DNA from: Pseudomonas veronii
Lineage (GTDB): Bacteria > Pseudomonadota > Gammaproteobacteria > Pseudomonadales > Pseudomonadaceae
Direction of reading: 5' to 3'
Assembly: GCF_001439695.1 (NCBI RefSeq)
Contig: NZ_JYLL01000007.1
Span: forward strand, 62,001-126,000
Length of the DNA stretch: 64,000 nt
Shown in pieces: positions 8,733-18,434 of this stretch. Within the stretch, counting starts at the first letter, position 1; every line of letters starts with the position of its first letter. Made by a program: the position numbers and the translations under genes. Under the pieces are notes generated by a model, which saw only the letters and a list, made by a program, of their open reading frames with translations, had not been told where the DNA came from and did not search any database.

Positions 8733-11315
8733 TTACACCCGAATGATAAAAATCTGCGGCGACGCGATGGGCGTCGTCAGTTGGATGCCGCCGATCAGCG
8801 GCACCAGGTTATGACTGGCCTCAGCCTGGGCGACCAGGGTTCGCGTCGGCTCATCCATCAAGCTGCGGTAGGGCGCAACCTGCGCGTCGGCGGCAATCCG
8901 CTCACCGACCACACGCCGCGTTCTCAACCAATACAGCCTGACATCCCCCGCACGCCGGAACAGCAGCTCGCCGGCAACGTCATAGCCGCCAAGCACGCCG
9001 TAGCGACAGCGGCTCACCACCTCGCTCATCAAGCTCCGCAACCAGCCGGCCGAGCCGGGCGGGAGCGCGTTGAACAGCGGCACCGCGACGGGCTCCGGAC
9101 GAAAGTCCAGGCGGCGGTAATGCCCGGGCGCGGTCGGTAACAGCCAACTGCCGTCGCTGAGCGTGTGGATGGGCGGCAGCAACGAAAACGGATCGGCCAA
9201 CCGCCCCTGCGCCGTGGGCAGCCAGAACTGCCAGTCCCGCAGGGTGCGTATCAGCGAGCGCAGGCCCAGTTGGGTCAAGCCCCCCGGGTTGGCCCGATTG
9301 AACAGGATCTGGGCGAGTTCGACTTGGCTGCGGGTGGTCAACAGCGCAAACGCCTCGCGCACATAGGCGGTGACCAGTTTTTTCAAGGCCACGCCACTGG
9401 CGACGACCCACAGCCCGTCACCGGTGGCAAACTTCACCTGTCGGGGCTGATTGTAAATGCCGGAGAGCAGCAGGTTTTCCAGATCCAGGAAATGCATGGC
9501 CGGCCGCCTCGGGTCACGAATCAATACGTCGTTGGGCGCGCTGGGGTCGCGGGGCAAAATCGCGAAATAGCGCTGGTCCATCTTGATGTATTCCTGCCCC
9601 AGCCACTGCGGATCACCGGCAACCCGCCGATAGATGCCCCGCGTCGCATCCACCACCTCGAGTTCGGCCACGTCGAGGGTTCTGCCCCACTCGATGAATT
9701 GTTCGTTTGCAGGACGCACCGCCGTGGCCTCGGGCGCCGCGACACGGGTACTGGCGCGTGGTGGCGTCGGTAGGCTCGGTGGCAGCTCGGCGGGCGGCGG
9801 ATGGCGGGTCGCCACCACCGGCAGGTCTGGCAGATCAATCCCGTCCAGACGCCACTGAAACCGCAGAAGCGGTACGTTCAGATAAGTCTCGAAGGCCGCC
9901 GTGGAGAGCCTCAGACGCAGGTTTTCGACCAGGGCCAGCCGATATTCGATTTCGCGCCCCGCCGGGAAGTTGAACGACTCAAACACGCGTCTGGCCTGCA
10001 CCTCATCCAGCCGAGGGTAAAGGTCCCTGAGGGCACGCTCCGGCGCGTTGCCGCCCTTGAGTCCGGCTAGCGGATGGGAACCTATTTCCCACTGCCCCGA
10101 CGCATTCCGCCGAATCGGCGCGTAGTGATATTGCGTCAGCTTGCGTGCGTCCCTGAGCCGCCAGGCGGCTTTGTCGCCGTCATCGAGGATCGAGTACCAA
10201 CGCCCACCGTCATTGAGGAAGTAGTGCTGGGCACCCGCGGCGTTCGAGGGCGCGTGATACACGCCCTGGCCTTCCCATCCGGCCAACGGCGCCACACCCT
10301 CGGGCTTTTTCCCCAGCGCCATCTCCGCCGGCAACGCCCTTGGCCGGGAGCCCGCCACCGGTGCGCGGGCGCCGACCGCGCCGTCCACCAGCGCACCGAC
10401 CAGCTCGCCCAGCGAGCGCACGAAAGACTGTGCGGCACCGGCGCGGTCGCCCAGGTCCAGCGCCTCGACGGCGTTGAACACCGAAAACAGGCTGCGCGCC
10501 AAACCGATCGGCAACATGATCCTGACCGGCAGCACCATGGACAGCACGTCGAAGGCCACGGTGGCGACGTTCAGGCCGGTTTCGATGTCGACTTGCCGGG
10601 TGCTCTTCGCTTGCGCGGCGGCGTCGTTGATCACGCAGTTCGCTTCAGCCTCATAAGCCTCCTCGAAGAAGTCGTCGGCAATCCGGCTCAGGCTCACCAT
10701 CGACACGTCGCCGCGGCCCCTGAGCACGGCGCGGACGTGAGGCTCGAAGGCCCGTTCCACGCGCCCCAGCAGGTAGGCGCGCCAGCTGCTGTTGATGATG
10801 AAGTCGCTCATCAGGCGGTCTTTGGCGTACTCGTGGAACACGCGACCGTCGGGCGCCTGCGGGGTGTACACAACGATCGAGCCGACCCCGGCGGCGGCCG
10901 TGCCGAACAGCAGTACCCCGCGCACGCGCTGACCGCGCAGTTTCAAGTGCTGCACGAGAATCCGATGCCCGTCGACGCGCTCGCGCCGATCACTGTCGAC
11001 GGGGGCATCGAGCACCGCCCGCACCCAATTGAAGCCACGGTCCAGGCGGTCCGGGAGGAAGTCGCCGTGGATCTTGGCCTCGATGGCGTCGAGACGCAGT
11101 TGCCGCCGCATGACTTGGCCATAGGTGTGTTTTTGCGCGAGCGCAGCGGGCGAGGTGATAAGGCGGTCCTTCAGAAAGGTGTCGTAACCTTGTCCGACAT
11201 TGACCGCGCGCACCAGATCCTTGACCTGTTGCAGGGTCAGCCCGTCATAGGGCCGGGGCCGCCTCCAGATCTTCGGGGAGCAGTGCTTCATCAGGCTTTT
11301 TGCGCGTGTTTTCAC
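8733..11315 (-). pseudogene. DUF6543-type giant protein, C-terminal part after a frameshift
   Basis: This 860-codon frame is the continuation of the frame at 11245-12969. Its first 22 codons, to about 11253, are an out-of-frame reading of the end of the upstream frame; the genuine sequence begins at YDGLTLQQVKDLV. It includes a hydrophobic stretch (VAFDVLSMVLPVRIMLPIGLARSLF), a Pro-rich linker and repeated Trp/Tyr-containing beta-like segments, but no recognisable enzyme motif. Large Pseudomonas proteins of this kind are annotated as DUF6543 or dermonecrotic-toxin-like; I cannot assign an activity. As it stands, translation would need a +1 shift or a separate start, and no good ribosome-binding site is seen near 11315. 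Confidence 0.7.
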
Positions 11316-12969
11316 TGAGCCTGGAAAAGTGCGTGAAGTTGAAATCCAGCCCGCCGAGATTCTCCAGGGCCAGCTCGGTCAGCGTGCGGCTTCGCTGCCG
11401 GAACAACGCTGTACCGGGCTCGCGCGGCGCCGGAGCAGGCGCGCCCGGAACCACGACAGTCGCCGGCACGAACGGTTCTTTGGTGTGTACGCGGACAGTG
11501 TCGGGGTCGATGTCCAGTGCATAGTCAGCCTTGAGGCGAATGCGCAGCTGTTGGTTGGCGTATGCCAGCAGCGTCGGTTTATCACTGAATTGCGCCAGCG
11601 ACGGCAAGCCCTCGGCGTCCGGCAGGCGCGACAGCAGCTCGTAATAATCGGCCATCGCGGCGCGCCACGCCTGTTTATCGGCGGGGGATGCGTCGTGCAG
11701 AAAGGTCCGGAGCTGCGCCTGCCCGCGCTTGATTTCGCGGCCCCACAACACCCCGCCGGCACTGAAGAGGCGAGCGGGGTCCGTGACCCGGTCCAGCACC
11801 TGCGGCAGCTCGGCCACTTCGATGGGGTCGACCGGTGACGGGTAGCGCGACAGGGTTGAGGTGAAGTTGTCGAGCATCAACCGGCATTGCGCCTCGACAC
11901 TCTCAACGAACGGCGACTCGAGCTGTTCATGGTAGACCACCTGCCCCGTGGCCTTGAGCTGACGATGCAGGGCCAAGCCTTGCGCCTGGTCCGCCACCGC
12001 CAGGCCAGCGAGCACCGCGGCGAATTCGACGGGGTGGTTCAAACGCCGATGCAGCTCCCGATCCAGGCTGGCCAGGGAGTCAAACGCTTCAAGCCCGGAG
12101 TCCGGCAGAAACAGCAGCAGCGTGCCGACGTTCATGCTTGGGTCCACGGGGCGCACCCGGGCCGGCTCGACCGCCTCCTGCGCCCTCACCACGGCTTGTT
12201 CTGGGTCTCTGGAGGTCAGCACAAAGGCGCCGCGCAAGGTCAGGTCCGCAGCGCCGGGAGCTCCCTTGAGGGCAACCGCGTAGACACACGGCCGGTCAGC
12301 GCGCAGCGCCTGTCGTGCCTGGGCGTGCGGGTGACGCAGTACCAGGGCGAACAGGTCCTGGTCGGCGGGGCTGAGCAGGCGGTCGGCAGCCAGTAGCGCC
12401 ACTTCGGTTTTCAGCAGTTCGATACGGGTTTGCACCAACCATTGTTTCTGCGTGCGCGCATCGGTCAGGCTGCGCGCGCGCGTCCAGAAGGCTTGCACGA
12501 AAGCGCTGTAAGAAGCGCTCAGCCCGGCGGCCAGGCGGTCGAGGAATTTATCCAGCCCGGCGGGGGTGATACCGCTCAAGGGCAGCAGCGCTTCGCCCGT
12601 CGCCGGCAGCCGATGCAGGGTCGCCATGCGCCCCGCATAACTCGCTGGCTGGTCAGCGGTGATACGTTGCACCACCGCATCGAACAGCGTGGGCAGCAAC
12701 TCGGCCTCGGTGGGCGGTTGCGCCTCTGACGTCGCTGGCGGGATGGGCGTCTCCGGCAGTCGGATGAAGGCGTGGCGCACATCGAGGCTGGGCGTCAAGG
12801 TCGGGAATGCTTGCTCGAACGCATGCTGCACAAATGAATGGAACGTCGGTGGCGACTGAAACTGCTCGGCGATCTGGCGGTCGAGCGCCATTAACTGTTC
12901 GCGCAACGCGACCTGTTGCGGTGCGTCCTTGACAGTTGGCGGTGCAGATAACAATAAATCAGACGGCAT
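11245..12969 (-). pseudogene. DUF6543-type giant protein, N-terminal part, truncated by a frameshift
   Basis: This 574-residue frame starts at ATG 12969 (AGAGG 6 bases upstream; an in-frame ATG at 12993 is less well placed). It ends abruptly at a TGA (complement of 11245-11247), within a segment that continues in another frame. Joining the two frames over 8733-12969 needs one base removed, probably a C in the GCCCC-GGCCC run near 11250-11262. That gives one protein of about 1411 residues, because 4237 bases equal 3 x 1412 + 1. The N-terminal region resembles the soluble helical DUF6543 domain of large pseudomonad toxin-like proteins. No signal peptide is present. A sequencing error cannot be excluded. 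Confidence 0.7.
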
Positions 12970-13126
12970 GGTGGCCTCTCGAATAGGAAACATACCAGCC
13001 CATCGTGCCTAAGCCCCCTCTGAACCATGCGCTACATAGCTACGCGCCGCCGATCGGCGGCCAAGGTTTACATGCCCTGCACCCCAGGTAGAATGGCGCC
13101 CTTCCCCTGTCACCCGAGCAGACTTC

Positions 13127-14581
13127 ATGGCGTTGCCGACCCTTCGCATCATTGGCTTCATCATCGGCATCTTCCTGATCACCCTCGCGATCGCCATGGT
13201 CGTTCCGATGGCCATCCTGGTGATCTTCGAACGCACCAGCGACCTGCCGTCGTTCCTGTGGGCCAGCCTGATTACCTTTATCGCCGGCCTGGCCCTGGTG
13301 ATTCCCGGTCGCCCGGAACATATCCACCTGCGTCCCCGGGACATGTACCTGCTGACGGTGAGCAGTTGGGTGGTGGTGTGCATCTTCGCCGCGCTGCCGT
13401 TTTTCCTGACGCAGAACATCAGCTACACCGACTCGTTTTTTGAAAGCATGTCCGGCATCACCGCCACCGGTTCCACGGTGTTGAGCGGGCTGGACACCAT
13501 GTCGCCCGGCATTTTGATGTGGCGTTCGCTGCTGCACTGGCTCGGCGGGATCGGCTTTATCGGCATGGCGGTGGCGATCCTGCCGCTGCTGCGCATTGGT
13601 GGCATGCGCCTGTTCCAGACCGAGTCCTCGGACCGCTCGGAAAAGGTCATGCCGCGTTCGCACATGGTGGCGCGGCTGATCGTGGCGGCGTATGTGGGCA
13701 TCACCATCCTCGGCAGCCTGGCGTTCTGGTGGGCCGGGATGGGCTTGTTCGATGCGATCAACCATGCGATGTCGGCGATTTCCACCGGCGGGTTTTCCAC
13801 CTCCGATGAGTCCCTGGCGCACTGGAAACAACCGGCGGTGCATTGGGTGGCGGTGGTGGTGATGATCCTCGGCAGCCTGCCGTTCACCCTGTACGTCGCC
13901 ACGTTGCGCGGCAACCGTCGGGCGTTGATCAAGGATCAGCAGGTGCAGGGTTTGCTCGCCTTGCTGTTGGTGACCTGGCTGGTGCTCGGCACCTGGTACT
14001 GGTGGACCACCAACCTGCACTGGCTGGATGCGCTGCGCCATGTGGCCCTGAACGTGACGTCGGTGGTGACGACGACCGGTTTTGCACTGGGGGACTACAG
14101 CCTGTGGGGCAATTTCTCACTGATGCTGTTTTTCTACCTGGGTTTTATCGGCGGTTGCTCGGGGTCAACGGCGGGCGGGATCAAGATCTTCCGCTTCCAG
14201 GTCGCCTATATCCTGCTCAAGGCCAACTTGAACCAGTTGATTCACCCGCGCGCGGTGATCAAGCAGAAGTACAACGGCCACCGCCTCGACGAAGAGATCG
14301 TGCGTTCGATCCTGACCTTCTCGTTTTTCTTCGCCATCACCATTTGCATGATCGCCCTGGCCTTGTCGCTGCTCGGCCTGGACTGGATGACCGCGCTGAC
14401 CGGCGCCGCCAGCACGGTATCCGGGGTCGGCCCGGGCCTGGGCGAAACCATCGGCCCGGCCGGCAACTTCGCCAGCCTGCCGGACGCGGCCAAGTGGATC
14501 CTGGCGCTGGGCATGCTGCTCGGCCGGCTGGAAATCATTACAGTCTTTGTTCTGTGCATCCCGGCGTTCTGGCGTCACTGA
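13127..14581 (+). CDS. trkH: Potassium uptake protein TrkH
   Basis: TrkH is the 484-residue membrane pore subunit of the low-affinity Trk K+ uptake system, working with the NAD-binding TrkA in the cytoplasm. Four pore-loop selectivity segments each supply a Gly: TATGST, STGGF, TTTGF and VSGVGPGLG. The conserved CSGSTAGGIK lies after the third. About ten to twelve transmembrane segments fill the rest. The C-terminal 44 bases overlap, tail to tail, the end of the AraC-type gene on the other strand, so neither gene has its own terminator here. Confidence 0.95.
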   Translation: MALPTLRIIGFIIGIFLITLAIAMVVPMAILVIFERTSDLPSFLWASLITFIAGLALVIPGRPEHIHLRPRDMYLLTVSSWVVVCIFAALPFFLTQNISYTDSFFESMSGITATGSTVLSGLDTMSPGILMWRSLLHWLGGIGFIGMAVAILPLLRIGGMRLFQTESSDRSEKVMPRSHMVARLIVAAYVGITILGSLAFWWAGMGLFDAINHAMSAISTGGFSTSDESLAHWKQPAVHWVAVVVMILGSLPFTLYVATLRGNRRALIKDQQVQGLLALLLVTWLVLGTWYWWTTNLHWLDALRHVALNVTSVVTTTGFALGDYSLWGNFSLMLFFYLGFIGGCSGSTAGGIKIFRFQVAYILLKANLNQLIHPRAVIKQKYNGHRLDEEIVRSILTFSFFFAITICMIALALSLLGLDWMTALTGAASTVSGVGPGLGETIGPAGNFASLPDAAKWILALGMLLGRLEIITVFVLCIPAFWRH

Positions 14582-15596
14582 CCGTCGACGCATCCAGCAA
14601 GCGCGCGCGGTACTCGCCGGGCGTGGCGTCGAACCAGCGGCGGAAGGCGCGGAAGAAGTTGCTCGGGTCGGCAAAGCCCAGCAGATAGGCGATCTCCAGC
14701 AGGGTCATGCTCGGCTGCGCCAGGTATTGCTCGGCGAGTTCGCGGCGGGTGTCGTCCAGCAGGGTCTGGAAACTGGTGCCCTCTTCCTGCAGACGTCGCT
14801 GCAACGTGCGTTGGGACAGGTGCAGGGTCTGGGCCACCACTTCGCGCTTGGGTTCGCCCTGGGGCAACAGGCGGCACAGCACCTGCCGCGCCTTGTGGGT
14901 CACACGGCTTTCGGAGAAGCGCGCCAGGTATTCACCGGCAAACCGGTCGTGCAGCAGCGCCATTGCCTCATTGGCGGTGGGCAGCGGCGCTTCCATGTCG
15001 GCGCGCTCGAAAATCAGCGCGTCATAGGCTGCGTTGAATTCCAGGGGCGCATGGAACGCCTGTTTGTAGGGCGCGAGGTCGGCGGGTTGTTCACCTTGCA
15101 GCAGCACCTTGCGCGGTTGCAGGGTACGCCCGGTCAACCAACCGCACAGCGCCAGCGCACAGGCCAGCGAGGCTTCGGCGCTTTGCCGGGTGGGCGGCAG
15201 GTGATCGCCATGTACTGTCAGAATCAGCGCATAGCCTTCGGGTAATAATCGGAAACTCAGGTCAGCGCTTTCGGCGATGATCCGCTGGTAGCGCACCAGG
15301 CGCATAAAGCCTTCCGCCAATGTGTTGCTGGACATCAGCGCGTAACCGGTCACGTGAAACGACGCCGGGCGCACCACTTTGCCCATGTTCAGGCCAATCG
15401 CGGGGTTGCCCGACAATTCCACGGCACGCTGCCACAGCCGCGTCATGGAGTCTTGCGGAAAGCGCGCATCGGGGTCGTTGAGGGCGGCATAGTCCAGGCC
15501 CAATTGTTTGAACAACACCTGGCAATCCAGGCCGTCCATTTCCAGTGCCTTGACTATCCCCATCGCCCAGCTTGCAGAAGTTGTTCGTTCGCTCAT
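14538..15596 (-). CDS. AraC-family transcriptional regulator (arabinose-binding-type N-domain)
   Basis: The product has 352 residues. The N-terminal two-thirds resembles the PF12625 arabinose-binding/GliR-type domain common in Pseudomonas regulators (for example RLWQRAVELSGNPAIGLNMG). The C-terminal double HTH of about 100 residues contains LHLSQRTLQRRLQEEGTSFQTLLDDTR and AYLLGFADPSNFFRAFRRWFDATPGEYR, the AraC signature. It should be a cytoplasmic DNA-binding activator of unknown ligand. Its 3' end overlaps trkH by 44 bp. The target gene is not obvious; no catabolic operon is adjacent. Confidence 0.9.
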   Translation of the reverse strand: MSERTTSASWAMGIVKALEMDGLDCQVLFKQLGLDYAALNDPDARFPQDSMTRLWQRAVELSGNPAIGLNMGKVVRPASFHVTGYALMSSNTLAEGFMRLVRYQRIIAESADLSFRLLPEGYALILTVHGDHLPPTRQSAEASLACALALCGWLTGRTLQPRKVLLQGEQPADLAPYKQAFHAPLEFNAAYDALIFERADMEAPLPTANEAMALLHDRFAGEYLARFSESRVTHKARQVLCRLLPQGEPKREVVAQTLHLSQRTLQRRLQEEGTSFQTLLDDTRRELAEQYLAQPSMTLLEIAYLLGFADPSNFFRAFRRWFDATPGEYRARLLDASTVSDARTPGCTEQRL

Positions 15597-15756
15597 GGCG
15601 TCTTCTTAATAAAGCAGGCTGAAACCGCAGCCAGGAAGGCAAGGATACTAAAGTGGCATCTAATGTCACTGGCTGTTACCACTGATCACTCTAGACTCAA
15701 ATAAGCTCCCCGCCGAACAACTGTTCGACGGTATAACAATCAGAGGGCCGACCGCC

Positions 15757-16068
15757 GTGGGAAATACCAAGCAATTCAATAGCTTCGCCGAGTTTTACCC
15801 GTATTACCTGAAAGAACACGGCAACAGCACCTGCCGGCGCCTGCACTTTATCGGCACCACGCTGGTGATTGGGCTTCTGGCGTATGTGCTGGGCAAAGGC
15901 GCCCTCGGCCTGCTGATTGCGGTGCCCATCGCCGGCTACGGCTTCGCCTGGGTGGGCCACTTCTTCTTCGAAAAGAACCGCCCGGCGACCTTCCAGCATC
16001 CGTTCTACAGCCTGCTCGGGGATTTCGTGATGTACCGCGACATGATCCTGGGCAAAGTGCCGTTCTAG
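15757..16068 (+). CDS. DUF962 / Mpo1-like membrane protein
   Basis: This 103-residue protein matches the DUF962 (Mpo1-like) family: a short N-terminal region FAEFYPYYLKEHGN, the conserved RRLHFIGT, two hydrophobic segments at about 35-70, and GHFFFEKNRPATFQHPFYSLLGDF. The yeast relative Mpo1 is an iron(II)-dependent dioxygenase acting on 2-hydroxy fatty acids, and the His residues here correspond to its metal-site region. Bacterial function is untested as far as I know. The start is GTG 15757 with AGAGG upstream. It stands alone between an AraC gene and small ORFs. Confidence 0.85.
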   Translation: MGNTKQFNSFAEFYPYYLKEHGNSTCRRLHFIGTTLVIGLLAYVLGKGALGLLIAVPIAGYGFAWVGHFFFEKNRPATFQHPFYSLLGDFVMYRDMILGKVPF

Positions 16069-16228
16069 TGGTGCGACGTCTGGTCACTTGTGCTTTAACG
16101 ATGACGCTTTGTCCATCCGTCGATATAAAAGTCTTTTTGTCATTTACAGTGCTGTATCCTGCCAAGGCTTTTTGAGAGCGCGGAATCACCTGCGATTGAA
16201 AAAACAGACTTTGCGAGGAGCGACGACG

Positions 16229-16357
16229 ATGCACGAGATACCTAATCTCCCCTTCCCAAGCCTGCACCCAACAGAGCAGCCAACACCGCAGCAGGCCGGC
16301 GACAAGCAGCCTGAGGCCAAAGAAGCAAAACCAGTCGACCGCGAAAGCCAGGACTGA
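16229..16357 (+). CDS. Small hypothetical protein, 42 residues
   Basis: ATG 16229 has AGGAG 8 bases upstream and opens a 42-codon frame (MHEIPNLPFPSLHPTEQPTPQQ...). It is Pro/Glu/Lys-rich and likely disordered, with no hydrophobic segment. The strong ribosome-binding site and a 13-bp hairpin just after the stop suggest a real small gene. I do not recognise it. Confidence 0.55.
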   Translation: MHEIPNLPFPSLHPTEQPTPQQAGDKQPEAKEAKPVDRESQD

Positions 16358-16371
16358 CGCCGTACCAGACC

Positions 16372-16405
16372 GTGTGGAAAGCGCACCTTTGAGCGCTTTC
16401 CACAC
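16372..16405 (+). other. 13-bp perfect inverted repeat (hairpin) without a U-tract
   Basis: gtgtggaaagcgc (16372-16384) pairs with gcgctttccacac (16393-16405) around an 8-nt loop. It separates two tiny genes; with no T run it may stabilise or process the transcript. Confidence 0.7.
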
Positions 16406-16431
16406 TGCCTGAAATTCCCGAGATACCCGCC

Positions 16432-16614
16432 ATGACCGACAACCACTCCGATAGCCCCAACGCCGCCATACTCGACACTGCCCTGCAGATGGTCGACGTA
16501 TGGAACCGCCTCAACGCGGACAAACAGGCCCTGCTGCTCAAGCGCTTCGGCACCCAGGAAAACGCCTTGGCCGCCCTGGTCACCACGCAATTGCTCGCTC
16601 CTGCCCGGTCCTGA
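16432..16614 (+). CDS. Small hypothetical protein, 60 residues
   Basis: ATG 16432 opens a 60-codon frame that uses GC-rich codons like its neighbours. The product has a polar N-terminus, then a helical Leu-rich segment (ILDTALQMVDVWNRLNADKQALLLKRFG) and a short hydrophobic tail. No signal peptide, Cys or motif is visible. It follows the hairpin at 16372-16405 and precedes an MFS gene by about 100 bp. I do not know the family. Confidence 0.6.
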   Translation: MTDNHSDSPNAAILDTALQMVDVWNRLNADKQALLLKRFGTQENALAALVTTQLLAPARS

Positions 16615-16717
16615 CGCGGTTTAGACCGACGTATTGGCTTTTTACTGCCCTGCGCGGGCCAAAGCATCGGTATCATTAGCAGCCTATCTTTACCTGCTGC
16701 GACAGTGGACCCTTCCC

Positions 16718-17914
16718 ATGCCAGATACCCAGCGCCCCATGGCGGTCACGCTGCAAGTTGTTTCCATCGTGTTGTTCACCTTTATCGGCTACCTGAATAT
16801 CGGCATTCCCCTGGCCGTGTTGCCGGGCTATGTCCACAGTGAGCTGGGCTTTGGCGCGGTGATCGCCGGGCTGGTGATCAGTGTGCAATACCTCGCCACC
16901 CTGCTGAGCCGGCCGTATGCCGGGCGCATCATCGATAACCTGGGCAGCAAGCGCGCCGTGCTGATCGGCCTGGCGGGCTGCGGCCTGAGCGGCGTGTTCA
17001 TGTTGCTCGCGGCGTGGTTTTCCAGCCTGCCGGCGCTGAGCCTGGGTAGCCTGCTCATCGGCCGCCTGGTGCTGGGCAGTGCCGAAAGCCTGGTAGGTTC
17101 GGGCGCCATCGGCTGGGGCATTGGCCGGGTGGGGGCGGCGAACACGGCGAAGGTCATCTCGTGGAACGGCATCGCCAGCTATGGCGCCCTGGCGGTCGGC
17201 GCGCCGTTGGGGGTGCTGCTGGTGCGTCACCTCGGCTTGTGGAGCATGGGCGTGAGTATCCTGCTGCTGGCGGCGGTGGGTCTGCTGCTGGCGTGGCGCA
17301 AAGAGCCGGCACCGATTGTCGCCGGGGTGCGCCTGCCTTTCATGAATGTGCTGGGCCGGGTATTGCCTCACGGTTGCGCACTGGCGCTGGGCTCCATCGG
17401 CTTTGGCACCATCGCCACCTTCATCACCTTGTATTACACCACCCAGCATTGGGATAACGCGGTGTGGGCACTGAGCCTGTTCGGCGCCAGTTTTATCGGC
17501 GCGCGCCTGTTGTTCGGCAATTTGATCAACCGCATCGGCGGCTTTCGCGTGGCGATCGCCTGCCTGTCGGTGGAGGTGCTGGGCTTGCTGCTGCTGTGGC
17601 TGGCGCCGGATGCGCCGTGGGCACTGGCGGGCGCGGCGTTGAGCGGCTTCGGTTTTTCTTTGGTGTTTCCGGCGCTGGGAGTGGAGGCGGTCAATCTGGT
17701 GCCTGCGTCCAGCCGGGGTTCGGCGGTGGGCGCGTACTCGCTGTTCATCGACCTGTCGCTGGGGATCACCGGCCCGCTGGCCGGGGCCGTGGCGGCCGGC
17801 TTTGGCTTTGCGTCGATCTTCCTGTTCGCCGCCCTCGCCGCCCTGGTCGGGTTGCTGCTGAGTGTCTACCTGTACCGGCAAGCCCCCAAGGCCCGCGAGG
17901 CGCGCGACGCCTAG
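16718..17914 (+). CDS. MFS transporter (YfcJ/YhhS-like)
   Basis: This 398-residue major facilitator protein has twelve predicted membrane segments. The A-like motif between TM2 and TM3 reads [21 protein letters not shown], and the set of small-residue helices in the second half ([14 protein letters not shown]) resembles the YfcJ/YhhS sub-family of drug or arabinose-type exporters. Substrate is unknown. ATG 16718 is chosen because it directly precedes the first helix. The stop codon TAG overlaps the stop of arfB on the opposite strand (17911-17914). Confidence 0.88.
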   Translation: MPDTQRPMAVTLQVVSIVLFTFIGYLNIGIPLAVLPGYVHSELGFGAVIAGLVISVQYLATLLSRPYAGRIIDNLGSKRAVLIGLAGCGLSGVFMLLAAWFSSLPALSLGSLLIGRLVLGSAESLVGSGAIGWGIGRVGAANTAKVISWNGIASYGALAVGAPLGVLLVRHLGLWSMGVSILLLAAVGLLLAWRKEPAPIVAGVRLPFMNVLGRVLPHGCALALGSIGFGTIATFITLYYTTQHWDNAVWALSLFGASFIGARLLFGNLINRIGGFRVAIACLSVEVLGLLLLWLAPDAPWALAGAALSGFGFSLVFPALGVEAVNLVPASSRGSAVGAYSLFIDLSLGITGPLAGAVAAGFGFASIFLFAALAALVGLLLSVYLYRQAPKAREARDA

Positions 17915-18324
17915 AAGTCGACCTTGCCGCGCCCGGCCTTGATGCTGCCGCGCTTGGTCTTGGATTCGAGGCGGCGTTTCTTCGAGCCCAGGGTCGGTTT
18001 GGTCGGGCGGCGTTTCTTCTCCACCTTGGTGGCGCTGAGGATCAACTCCACCAGGCGCTCCAGTGCATCGGCGCGGTTCTGTTCCTGGGTGCGGTATTGC
18101 TGGGCCTTGAGCACCAGCACGCCGTCGCTGGTAATCCGACTGTCGCGCAGTGCCAGCAAGCGCTCCTTATAGAATTCCGGCAACGACGAGGCCGGAATAT
18201 CAAAGCGCAGATGCACCGCGCTCGACACCTTGTTGACGTTCTGCCCGCCGGCGCCCTGGGCGCGAATGGCGGTCAGCTCGATCTCGGCGTCGGGCAAGTG
18301 GACGTTGTTGGAAATCACCAGCAT
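17911..18324 (-). CDS. arfB: Alternative ribosome-rescue factor ArfB (YaeJ)
   Basis: ArfB is a 137-residue peptidyl-tRNA hydrolase that frees ribosomes stalled at the 3' end of non-stop mRNAs. The catalytic GGQ lies in [19 protein letters not shown]. The C-terminal tail is very basic ([23 protein letters not shown]...) and is the segment that enters the empty mRNA channel in E. coli YaeJ. ATG 18324 is chosen over an in-frame TTG two codons upstream, giving MLVISNNV as in E. coli. The gene meets the MFS gene stop to stop. Confidence 0.95.
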   Translation of the reverse strand: MLVISNNVHLPDAEIELTAIRAQGAGGQNVNKVSSAVHLRFDIPASSLPEFYKERLLALRDSRITSDGVLVLKAQQYRTQEQNRADALERLVELILSATKVEKKRRPTKPTLGSKKRRLESKTKRGSIKAGRGKVDF

Positions 18325-18392
18325 GAGCAACGGGTTCCTCTAAGGGGAGCCCAAGGATACGCGAATGCGCCCCGCCCATCCCTTCAAACGAC

Positions 18393-18415
18393 AAACCCGG
18401 CACGCGGCCGGGTTT
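18393..18415 (-). terminator. Hairpin downstream of the aromatic amino acid permease gene
   Basis: aaacccgg (18393-18400) pairs with ccgggttt (18408-18415), 20 bp after the permease stop on the minus strand. The following T-rich stretch is short, so the terminator is moderate. Confidence 0.6.
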
Positions 18416-18434
18416 GCTCAACAGCATCGAAGGG

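Noticed and set aside
11245..11315. Two separate, translationally coupled DUF6543 genes
   Set aside because: The overlap codons of the downstream frame are an out-of-frame copy of the upstream protein's own coding sequence, and no ribosome-binding site is seen, so a frameshift is simpler.
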